DNA of 5,875 nt from the NCBI GenBank assembly GCA_949298665.1, contig CASFXO010000268.1:1-5875 (forward strand), in the 5' to 3' direction. The notes beneath the pieces are model-generated. The model made no database searches. It was not told the origin of the DNA and saw only the letters and a list, made by a program, of their open reading frames with translations. A program made the translations under genes and the position numbers. Of this stretch, positions 1 through 5,234 are shown piece by piece (the first letter of the stretch is position 1; each line of letters starts with the position of its first letter). The stretch is from an uncultured Lentisphaeria bacterium. GTDB taxonomy: Bacteria; Verrucomicrobiota; Lentisphaeria; Victivallales; Victivallaceae.

Positions 1-233
1 GGATGCATGAAAACCGCGGGAGACCCGACGCTGGACAAAGTGGCGGCGATTTTCTTGCCGATGTAACCGCTCTTGCCGATGCCGGTCAGGATCAGTTTGC
101 CGCCGCCGGATACCGCCTCCAGACAGGCCCGGCTGACCACGACGAAACGGTCGTCCAGCAGATCCCGGACATGATGCAGCGCGTCGATTTCCACATCGAA
201 GACTTCGCGCGCCCGTTGAAGAATGTCAGCCAT
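1..233 (-). CDS. kdsD: Arabinose-5-phosphate isomerase (KdsD/KpsF/GutQ family), N-terminal part, cut by window edge
   Basis: Only the first 77 codons are present; the gene continues past base 1. The family interconverts D-ribulose 5-phosphate and D-arabinose 5-phosphate in the cytoplasm, the first step toward Kdo of lipopolysaccharide. Residues 43-77 carry the start of a SIS sugar-phosphate domain: GGGKLILTGIGKSGYIGKK followed by IAATLSSVGSP. This closely matches the E. coli KdsD segment around its catalytic Lys59, which corresponds to Lys54 here. The start is ATG at 233, preceded on the minus strand by AAAGGA about 7 bases upstream, a good ribosome binding site. It begins 30 bases after the hisG stop on the same strand, so co-transcription is likely. 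Whether the C-terminal CBS domain pair is present (KdsD/GutQ type) or absent cannot be seen. The family is secure; the choice among KdsD, KpsF and GutQ rests on lack of any capsule or sorbitol gene nearby. Confidence 0.93.
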   Translation of the reverse strand, partial: MADILQRAREVFDVEIDALHHVRDLLDDRFVVVSRACLEAVSGGGKLILTGIGKSGYIGKKIAATLSSVGSPAVFMH

Positions 234-263
234 TTTTTTATCCTTTCTGCCTTCGGGCGTCGC

Positions 264-1112
264 TCAGATCCGGCAGGAGCGGATATCGGTGACGATGATG
301 CCGCGCGCTCCCGCCGCGTAGAGTTCGTCCATGATCCGGTTGCTGTCGGCGCGGCGGATCATGGCTTTGACCGCGGCCCAGTCGGGGTTGCTCAGCGGCG
401 AAACCGTGGGCGATTCGATGCCCGGCGTGATGGCGCAGACGGCGGCGAGCTGGCTGCGGGGAATGTCGTATTCGATCATGGCGTAAGCGGACGCGAGCAT
501 GATGCCGCGGATGCGCCCCATGAGGATCTTCACTTCCGGGCAGTCGGCGATTTCGGCGGAACGGGCGATCAGCACGGCTTCGGATTTCAGCAGCGGTTCG
601 CCGACGACGACCAGGCCGGCTTCGGCCAGAGTACGTCCGGACTCGACCACATCGGCGATGGCGTCGGCGACGCCGAGTCGCACGGAAACTTCGACCGCGC
701 CGTCGAGCCGGATGATTTCGCACTGGAAGCCGCGTTTTTCCAGATCGGCCCGGAGCAGTTCCGGATAGCTGGTGGCGATACGTTTGCCGTTGAGATCGTC
801 GATGGTCATGCCGGAATCGGCGGGTACGGCGTAACAGAAACGGGACCGCCCGAATTCCAGCGGCATGATTTCCCGGACCGGCGCGCGGCTGTCCAGCGTG
901 AGGTCCCGGCCGGTGATGCCGAGTTCCAGTATGCCGTTGCCGACGTAAATGGCGATGTCGCGGGGACGCAGGAAAACGAAATCGATGTCGTTTTCATGGT
1001 CGCTCAGAATCAGTTCCCGGCCGGAACGGGTGCAGCGGTATCCGGCTTCGCGCAGGAGGGTGATGGCGCTTTCGGATAGGGCGCCTTTGTTGGGGATGGC
1101 CAGTTGCAGCAT
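264..1112 (-). CDS. hisG: ATP phosphoribosyltransferase, long form (HisG)
   Basis: This 282-residue protein catalyses the first, committed step of histidine synthesis, joining ATP and PRPP to give phosphoribosyl-ATP. The N-terminus MLQLAIPNKGALSE is typical of HisG. The signature RIATSYPELL lies at 111-120, and the PRPP-binding loop DGAVEVSVRLGVADAI at 137-152 is followed by ESGRTL. The catalytic domains are followed from about residue 205 by the C-terminal regulatory domain of the long form, with ITPGIESPTVSPL at 228-240 and MDELYAAGARGIIVTDI at 261-277. Long-form enzymes are normally hexamers inhibited by histidine and do not need the HisZ partner. The full length fits the family. The ATG at 1112 has only a weak purine-rich AAGAGA upstream. 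It starts 24 bases after the hisE stop and is probably translated from the same mRNA. No frameshift or missing motif was seen. Confidence 0.97.
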   Translation of the reverse strand: MLQLAIPNKGALSESAITLLREAGYRCTRSGRELILSDHENDIDFVFLRPRDIAIYVGNGILELGITGRDLTLDSRAPVREIMPLEFGRSRFCYAVPADSGMTIDDLNGKRIATSYPELLRADLEKRGFQCEIIRLDGAVEVSVRLGVADAIADVVESGRTLAEAGLVVVGEPLLKSEAVLIARSAEIADCPEVKILMGRIRGIMLASAYAMIEYDIPRSQLAAVCAITPGIESPTVSPLSNPDWAAVKAMIRRADSNRIMDELYAAGARGIIVTDIRSCRI

Positions 1113-1136
1113 GGTGTTGAATCTCTTTCGCTCAAA

Positions 1137-1400
1137 TCAAAGGTAATGATACACGTCTTCCAGATCCAGATCATTGGCGATCATCATGACCTGAAGGTGA
1201 TACAGCAGCTGGGAAATTTCCTCGGCGGTTTTCTCCCGTCCCTCGTATTCCGCGGCCATCCAGACTTCGCCGGCTTCCTCGACGATTTTCTTGCCGATGA
1301 AGTGCTTTCCCCGGGCCAGTTCCTTCACGGTGCCGGAGTCCGGATCGGCTGCGGCGGCTTTGGCCCGGAGTTCGGAAAAGAGCTGTTCAAATGTTTTCAT
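1137..1400 (-). CDS. hisE: Phosphoribosyl-ATP pyrophosphatase (HisE)
   Basis: This 87-residue protein catalyses the second step of histidine synthesis, hydrolysing phosphoribosyl-ATP to phosphoribosyl-AMP and pyrophosphate in the cytoplasm. It is a stand-alone HisE and not a HisI-HisE fusion. Visible family motifs are GTVKELARGKHFIGKKIVEE (23-42), the metal-binding acidic helix EEAGEVWMA (41-49), and EEISQLLYHLQVMM (60-73), ending in LEDVYHYL. The all-helical MazG-like fold binds Mg2+ through these acidic residues. The length is normal for the single-domain enzyme. ATG at 1400 is the only start that gives the family N-terminus MKTFEQLF. The bases just upstream (CAACGCAAACCGCC on the minus strand) contain no Shine-Dalgarno sequence, which is odd for the first gene of an operon. 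It is the promoter-proximal gene and is followed closely by hisG. Confidence 0.97.
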   Translation of the reverse strand: MKTFEQLFSELRAKAAAADPDSGTVKELARGKHFIGKKIVEEAGEVWMAAEYEGREKTAEEISQLLYHLQVMMIANDLDLEDVYHYL

Positions 1401-1422
1401 GGCGGTTTGCGTTGGTGGTTTG

Positions 1423-1444
1423 AAGGTTCCATTCGTAAAACCTT
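1423..1444. repeat. Inverted repeat across the predicted hisE transcription start
   Basis: AAGGTT (1423-1428) and AACCTT (1439-1444) form a perfect 6-bp inverted repeat with a 10-base spacer. It sits immediately downstream of the -10 box and spans the expected start site near 1438. It could be an operator or, if transcription starts a few bases earlier, a small 5' hairpin. The short arms make this weak evidence. Confidence 0.25.
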
Positions 1445-1473
1445 AATATAATGCCGGAATGTGTAAATGACAA
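1445..1473 (-). promoter_or_regulatory. Sigma70-type promoter of the hisE-hisG-kdsD operon
   Basis: Read on the minus strand, TTGTCA (1473-1468) and TATATT (1450-1445) are separated by exactly 17 bases. The predicted start site is near 1438, giving a leader of about 38 bases before the hisE ATG. Two inverted repeats overlap this promoter and its start site and are listed separately. Confidence 0.7.
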
Positions 1474-1481
1474 ATTCCGGC
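1453..1481. repeat. 8-bp perfect inverted repeat over the hisE -35 box, possible operator
   Basis: GCCGGAAT (1453-1460) and ATTCCGGC (1474-1481) are exact reverse complements separated by 13 bases. The half-site centres are 21 bp apart, two helical turns, which suits a dimeric regulator bound on one face of DNA. The -35 hexamer lies at 1468-1473, inside the spacer beside the right arm, so a bound protein would interfere with RNA polymerase. The regulator is unknown. GGAA/TTCC-type words are common in this GC-rich window, so chance cannot be excluded. Confidence 0.4.
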
Positions 1482-1514
1482 GGCCGCTTTTCCCGTTTTT
1501 ACCGCCGCGCGTTC

Positions 1515-1546
1515 CGGAAAGCCCGGGAGCGGATGGGCTTCTTCCG
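1515..1546. repeat. Imperfect hairpin between the divergent promoters
   Basis: CGGA plus AAGCCC (1515-1524) pairs with GGGCTT (1535-1540) and, after a two-base CT bulge, TCCG (1543-1546), leaving a 10-base loop. No T-run follows it on either strand and no gene runs into it, so I do not call it a terminator. It lies upstream of both promoters, where it would not be transcribed. Confidence 0.35.
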
Positions 1547-1547
1547 C

Positions 1548-1567
1548 AAAAAAAGAATTCTTTTTTT
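1548..1567. repeat. 20-bp perfect A/T-rich palindrome (A7-GAATTC-T7)
   Basis: Seven A, GAATTC, then seven T form an uninterrupted self-complementary block that stands out in GC-rich surroundings. It ends 11 bases before the -35 box of the rightward promoter, where A/T tracts can act as an UP element or bend DNA, and where a regulator could bind as a dimer. Confidence 0.5.
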
Positions 1568-1578
1568 CGAAACACCCC

Positions 1579-1607
1579 TTGCATTCGGAAAAAAATTCCC
1601 TTATAAT
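1579..1607 (+). promoter_or_regulatory. Sigma70-type promoter of the rightward operon
   Basis: TTGCAT (1579-1584) and a perfect TATAAT (1602-1607) are separated by 17 bases. The spacer holds GGAA-A5-TTCC, a small inverted repeat. The start site is predicted near 1614, giving a leader of about 60 bases before the GTG at 1674. This is the only convincing promoter seen for the plus-strand genes. Confidence 0.75.
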
Positions 1608-1613
1608 TAATGT

Positions 1614-1632
1614 AGACACTTGAAAGACACTT
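1614..1632 (+). repeat. Direct repeat AGACACTT x2 at 11-bp period, possible operator
   Basis: AGACACTT occurs at 1614-1621 and again at 1625-1632, one helical turn apart and exactly at the predicted transcription start of the rightward promoter. A repressor bound there would block initiation. The GntR-type regulator encoded at 4036 is the natural candidate, though GntR proteins usually prefer inverted repeats. Confidence 0.35.
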
Positions 1633-1663
1633 CGTTGAAATGAGGGCTTGTCATGCCTTTAAC

Positions 1664-1670
1664 AGGAGGA
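1664..1670 (+). promoter_or_regulatory. Strong ribosome binding site (AGGAGGA) deciding a GTG start
   Basis: AGGAGGA lies three to four bases before an in-frame GTG at 1674. An upstream in-frame ATG at 1653 has its own weaker GAGG at 1642-1645 with a 7-base spacer. Reading from the GTG gives a compact lysine-arginine n-region directly before the hydrophobic stretch, which favours GTG. The spacing is a little short, so the ATG start remains possible. Confidence 0.55.
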
Positions 1671-1673
1671 ATC

Positions 1674-3998
1674 GTGAAACGGGGAATCGGGTTCATGGGA
1701 TGGGCTATGACGGCAATTGCTCTTCAGGCGGCGGCGCCCGCGCCCGACGCCGGATTTGAAGTGCTGGGCACGGCGGCCCGGACGGTGGAATTGCGCAGCC
1801 TGACCGCGACGACGGACGACGAGGGGCGGCGGGTGGTACTGGCGCGGGTGGCGGATTTCGGGCCGCACGGCGGGGCACTGCTGCTCTGGGAGGTGGACCG
1901 GAACACTTCCGGCGAATATGTGGTGCCGCCGGAGGTGAATCCGAAGCTCCGTTACAGTTATTCCTCGGTGCTGACGCGGGACCGGAAATACTATTATGAC
2001 CAGCGCGGCTATCTGGTCTGTTTCGATCTGAAAACCCGGCGGATGCGGTTTCTCGGGCGGGCGACGACGGACGAGGTGATGACCTACTGCGAAGGTCCGG
2101 ACGGGACCATTTATCTCGGCACGGCTCCGCACTGCCGGCTGATCGCCTATTCACCGGCTACCGGGAAAATCACGGATTACGGGCGGATGGACGACCGGGA
2201 GGCGTATCTCAGCCATCTGGCCGTGGACCGGGAGGGGGTGGTGTACTGCGGGATCGGGACGGCGCGGGCCCATATCGTCGCATTCGATCCCGCCACCGGC
2301 AGAAAGACGTCGATCCTGCCGGAACCGCTCCGGGCCAAGGGCAAGGGGGTGGTGATGCCGGCGGCGGACGGGACGGTGTATGCCACGTTCGGCAACTTCC
2401 GCGTACAACTGCTCGGCGGCAGAGTGGTGGCCGAAAACGGGAAGATGCCGGCCGCCCGGGCGGATCTGGTCGCGAATTTCGGTGGCCGGTTGCGGACGTT
2501 TCCGGACGGTTCGTCCGTGGTGCGCTGGGATTTCTACCGGGGGATTTACGATGTCCGGGAGAAGGACGGCCGGGTGGTCAGCCGTTCCTTCGACTTCACT
2601 CCCGGCGGACTGGAAATCACCAGCATCGCCCCCGGTCCGGACGGCCGGAAGGTGCATATTACCACCGCGCATCCGATGCACTGGGTGATGTATGATCCGA
2701 CGACCGGGGTGATGACCGATTACGGATTGCAGCCGATGATGACCGGGGGGAATTTCTGCAATTTCGCAAATGACGGGAAACGGTTGTATGCCTGCGAATA
2801 TCCGTTCGGCGACCTCTGGATCTACGAACCGGACGAGGTGCCGCGATGGAAATCGGAAAACATTCCGCATTTCGGGCCGTGGCCGGGGGACCTGGCCCGG
2901 ACGGTCCGGATGGAACCGGGGTGCCGGGTGGCGCCGATGATGATGCCGCCGATGCTTTTCGGCAAAGGCGGGCGGGATGGTGCGGTCTTCCGGGTGCCGT
3001 TGCGGGTGGAGCGCGCGGGACGGTATTATTTGAATACTCAGTTTCTGTGTTCGCCGCTGCATGGCCGGGTCAAGCTGCGGTTTCAGGGGCGGGAAGCCGA
3101 CTGCGAACTGCAGAGCGACCGGGAACGACCGTCGGAGGTGCTGACGCTCGGGCCGTTCGATCTGGAACCGGGCGAGGTGGACGTGGAAGTGGCGGTTTCG
3201 CGCATGTCGGACGACCGGCCGCCGATGTTCGGTCTGACCGGCGTGGAACTGGCGGCGGCGCCGCGGACGGCGAAATCGGAACCGGCCCCCCGGAGCAACC
3301 CCCGGCTTGCCGGGCGCTGGGGAGATGCGATCGCCCGGCCGCGGACGGTGACGGTGCATCCGGATGGACGGCACGTGCTGTTTTCCGGATTTGCCGGATA
3401 CGGGATGACCGGCGGCGCCATCGGGATTTACGATCTGGAGACCGGCGAAAAGAGTCAGATTACGGATTATCTGCCGGGGCTGAGCTGCATTGCGCTGCGG
3501 ACGCTGCCGAACGGCGACCTGATCGGCGGCACCAGCGTGGCCGCGCCGGGAGGGGGGTACCGGCAGGCGAAGGAGGCCGCAATTTTCATCATCGACTGGC
3601 CGAGCCGGAAACTCCGGAAATCGTATGCCATTCCGGAAGCCTCTTCCGTGGTGAGTCTGGAATTATGGCGGGGCCGGGTCTGCGCGATGCTGGCCGACGG
3701 CCGACTGCTGCTGCTGCATCCCGAAACGCTGGCGGTGGAGCGGACCTTCGACCTGAAGGAATTCGGGGAAGTGCCGCGCTGTTCTTTGCAGAAAGGCCCG
3801 GATGATCGGCTGTTCATCCTGCAACGGCGGGGAATCCATGAACTGGCCGCGTCCGGGAAATCGGTACGGTTGCTCGGGCGGCCGCCGCAGGAGATTACCG
3901 CCGGAGGGGCGGTGGTGGACGGCTGGCTGTACTTCAGCGGCAACGGGATCAACGTGCAGCGGTTCCGGATTCCCCCGGCGGAGGAACCGGTGAAATGA
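1674..3998 (+). CDS. Predicted secreted beta-propeller protein with an internal beta-sandwich domain, function unknown
   Basis: From the GTG the product has 774 residues; an in-frame ATG at 1653 would add seven. MKRGIGFMGWAMTAIALQAAA looks like a signal peptide cleaved near Ala21, so the protein is probably exported. Residues about 27-395 hold propeller-like blades, clearest at GPDGTIYLGT (141-150) with YSPATGKITDYG (159-170), DPATGRKT (205-212), GPDGRKVHIT (321-330) with YDPTTGVMTDYG (340-351), and LWIYEPDE. Residues about 405-527 differ: a methionine-rich APMMMPPMLF, then FRVPLRVERAGRYYLNTQF and repeated strands resembling a carbohydrate-binding-type beta-sandwich. From about 545 propeller-like strands resume (HPDGRHVLF at 562, IYDLETGEK at 585) to the end. 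No catalytic motif is recognisable. It heads the rightward operon, 37 bases before a GntR-type regulator. Roles such as glycan binding or a propeller-fold lyase are guesses. Confidence 0.9.
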   Translation: MKRGIGFMGWAMTAIALQAAAPAPDAGFEVLGTAARTVELRSLTATTDDEGRRVVLARVADFGPHGGALLLWEVDRNTSGEYVVPPEVNPKLRYSYSSVLTRDRKYYYDQRGYLVCFDLKTRRMRFLGRATTDEVMTYCEGPDGTIYLGTAPHCRLIAYSPATGKITDYGRMDDREAYLSHLAVDREGVVYCGIGTARAHIVAFDPATGRKTSILPEPLRAKGKGVVMPAADGTVYATFGNFRVQLLGGRVVAENGKMPAARADLVANFGGRLRTFPDGSSVVRWDFYRGIYDVREKDGRVVSRSFDFTPGGLEITSIAPGPDGRKVHITTAHPMHWVMYDPTTGVMTDYGLQPMMTGGNFCNFANDGKRLYACEYPFGDLWIYEPDEVPRWKSENIPHFGPWPGDLARTVRMEPGCRVAPMMMPPMLFGKGGRDGAVFRVPLRVERAGRYYLNTQFLCSPLHGRVKLRFQGREADCELQSDRERPSEVLTLGPFDLEPGEVDVEVAVSRMSDDRPPMFGLTGVELAAAPRTAKSEPAPRSNPRLAGRWGDAIARPRTVTVHPDGRHVLFSGFAGYGMTGGAIGIYDLETGEKSQITDYLPGLSCIALRTLPNGDLIGGTSVAAPGGGYRQAKEAAIFIIDWPSRKLRKSYAIPEASSVVSLELWRGRVCAMLADGRLLLLHPETLAVERTFDLKEFGEVPRCSLQKGPDDRLFILQRRGIHELAASGKSVRLLGRPPQEITAGGAVVDGWLYFSGNGINVQRFRIPPAEEPVK

Positions 3999-4035
3999 TG
4001 CAAAAAACGAACGGATACGGACGGGGTGTTTTTTT

Positions 4036-5115
4036 ATGAGTGAGGATGGTCGCATTACATACCGGCGGATGACGGACCACATCCGGGCGATGATCGCCTG
4101 CGGCAACTACCGGGCCGGGGATAAGCTGCCGTCGCTGCGGTCCCTTGCGGATGATTTCGGGATTTCCCGCTGTGCCGCGCACAACGGTATGCGGAAACTG
4201 GCGGAAGAGGGGATCATTGAAATGCGGCACGGTTCCGGGATCTACATTGCTTCCGGAGCGAAGGAACGCCCGGCGACGCCCGTTCGCCGCCTGGCGGTGA
4301 TCACCGACCATGCCATCGGAGCGAACGTGGATCGTTCCTATGGAGCTTATGCGCTGAACGGGCTTCAGGAGGAGGCGCGCCGTCATTGCTGTGCCATCAA
4401 CATGCTGTTTCACGACTACTATGAACTGCCGCAACCGTATGTGGTTTCCTCCGCCGAGGTGCGGGATTGCGCCGCGATCGTGCTGCTGGGGTCGTTCGAC
4501 CGGCGGGGACTGCAGCTGCCGCCGGGGATTCCGGCGGTGGGGCTGTCCATGCAGGACATGGGCGGTGGACGGATTTCCACCATCGACCTGGATCCTTTCG
4601 CTGCCGGGGGGATGGCGGCGGATTTTTTCCGGAGGCGGGGCTGCCGGAAAGTCCGGGTGTTGTCGTTCGACTACGGGGTCAGTGAAGTGCGGGCCCGCTG
4701 TTTCATGGAGGCGTTTCGGGAATACGGCGAAACGGAGCTGGTGCCGCTGACGGACAACCATCCGGATATTTCCCTGCTGGAAGTGGCCGGATGCGGGTAT
4801 TTCTTCACTTCCGGAACGCCCTGTGAGTATGCGGAGCGGGTGTATTTCGCCCGGCACGGACGTCATTTTCGGGATCGGGTGCCGTTACTGGCGCTGGACG
4901 GAAAATCGTTGCTGGTGCCGCGATATCAGCCGGTGAACACGGTGGCCGTGGACTGGGTGGAGGCGGGACGGGCGCTGTTCACCGAAGCCATGCGGCGGCT
5001 GGAATCCCCCCATACCGCGGGCCGGAAGATTTACCTCTATCCCCGGCTGTACGAACTGGCATCGGACGTTGAAGAGAGGACTGATGGCAGCCGCGCGGAA
5101 GGGATTGAACCGTGA
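4036..5115 (+). CDS. GntR-family transcriptional regulator with LacI-like sugar-sensing domain
   Basis: This 359-residue cytoplasmic protein has an N-terminal GntR winged helix at about 8-72. YRRMTDHIRAMIACGNYRAG is the first helix region, KLPSLRSLADDFGISRCAAH contains the helix-turn-helix with its recognition helix near 44-59, and HGSGIYIA is the wing. After a short linker, VRRLAVITD (83-91) opens a LacI/periplasmic-binding-like effector domain running to about 340. Its core strands include AAIVLLGSFD, IPAVGLSM, KVRVLSFDYG and VPLLALDG, and NTVAVDWVEAGRALFTEAMR (301-320) is near its end. Such hybrids usually bind a sugar or related small molecule and control adjacent genes. ATG at 4036 has only a weak GGGGTG upstream, and no separate promoter or terminator is evident, so it is probably transcribed with the upstream gene. 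Local autoregulation and control of the flanking secreted proteins are inferences from position. The effector is unknown. Confidence 0.94.
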   Translation: MSEDGRITYRRMTDHIRAMIACGNYRAGDKLPSLRSLADDFGISRCAAHNGMRKLAEEGIIEMRHGSGIYIASGAKERPATPVRRLAVITDHAIGANVDRSYGAYALNGLQEEARRHCCAINMLFHDYYELPQPYVVSSAEVRDCAAIVLLGSFDRRGLQLPPGIPAVGLSMQDMGGGRISTIDLDPFAAGGMAADFFRRRGCRKVRVLSFDYGVSEVRARCFMEAFREYGETELVPLTDNHPDISLLEVAGCGYFFTSGTPCEYAERVYFARHGRHFRDRVPLLALDGKSLLVPRYQPVNTVAVDWVEAGRALFTEAMRRLESPHTAGRKIYLYPRLYELASDVEERTDGSRAEGIEP

Positions 5116-5220
5116 TATTTTCCATTCGTACATGGGGAATTGCAACGGCGGATGCGGTCTGGAGATGGTAGGAGAGCAGGATGCAAGATGGCGGGATGGA
5201 CAGAGAAGGGCAATCGAACA
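5116..5220 (+). other. Short intergenic stretch; no terminator or clear promoter seen
   Basis: These 105 bases separate the regulator stop from the next secreted-protein gene. I see no GC-rich hairpin with a T-run and no convincing -35/-10 pair, so transcription probably continues through. It contains AGGAG at 5170-5174, which serves either a tiny leader ORF at 5181 or the next gene. Confidence 0.4.
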
Positions 5221-5234
5221 ATGCAACGGATTGA
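5181..5234 (+). CDS. Possible 17-codon leader ORF overlapping the next gene's start
   Basis: ATG at 5181 opens MQDGGMDREGQSNNATD and stops at TGA 5232-5234, 14 bases inside the gene that starts at 5221. AGGAG (5170-5174) lies six bases before it, a better-spaced ribosome binding site than the following gene's own. The peptide has no recognisable motif. It could couple translation to the downstream gene or be a chance ORF. Confidence 0.2.
   Translation: MQDGGMDREGQSNNATD

Noticed and set aside
3..1079. 358-codon plus-strand open frame opposite hisG and kdsD
   Set aside because: It is antisense to hisG and the start of kdsD, both of which carry exact family motifs. Its composition (D, G, A, F rich) is that of a GC-rich shadow frame, with no recognisable motif.
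1387..1584. 65-codon minus-strand open frame upstream of hisE
   Set aside because: It covers the hisE promoter, the operator-like repeats and the A/T palindrome, and its product has no recognisable feature.
2151..3374. 407-codon minus-strand open frame
   Set aside because: It lies inside the secreted propeller gene on the opposite strand and is an arginine/histidine/proline-rich shadow without domains.
4002..4035. Possible terminator between the propeller gene and the regulator (A6C ... GT7)
   Set aside because: The only pairing is A-T rich with a 19-base loop and no GC stem, so it would not be a stable rho-independent terminator.
3949..4866. 305-codon minus-strand open frame
   Set aside because: It is antisense to the GntR-type regulator, whose winged-helix and sensor motifs are clear; the antisense product shows no motif.
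1427..5130. Identical 11-mer TTCCATTCGTA at 1427-1437 and 5120-5130, both between genes
   Set aside because: Several exact 11-base matches are expected by chance in a window of this size, and the two sites have no common position relative to a promoter or gene start.
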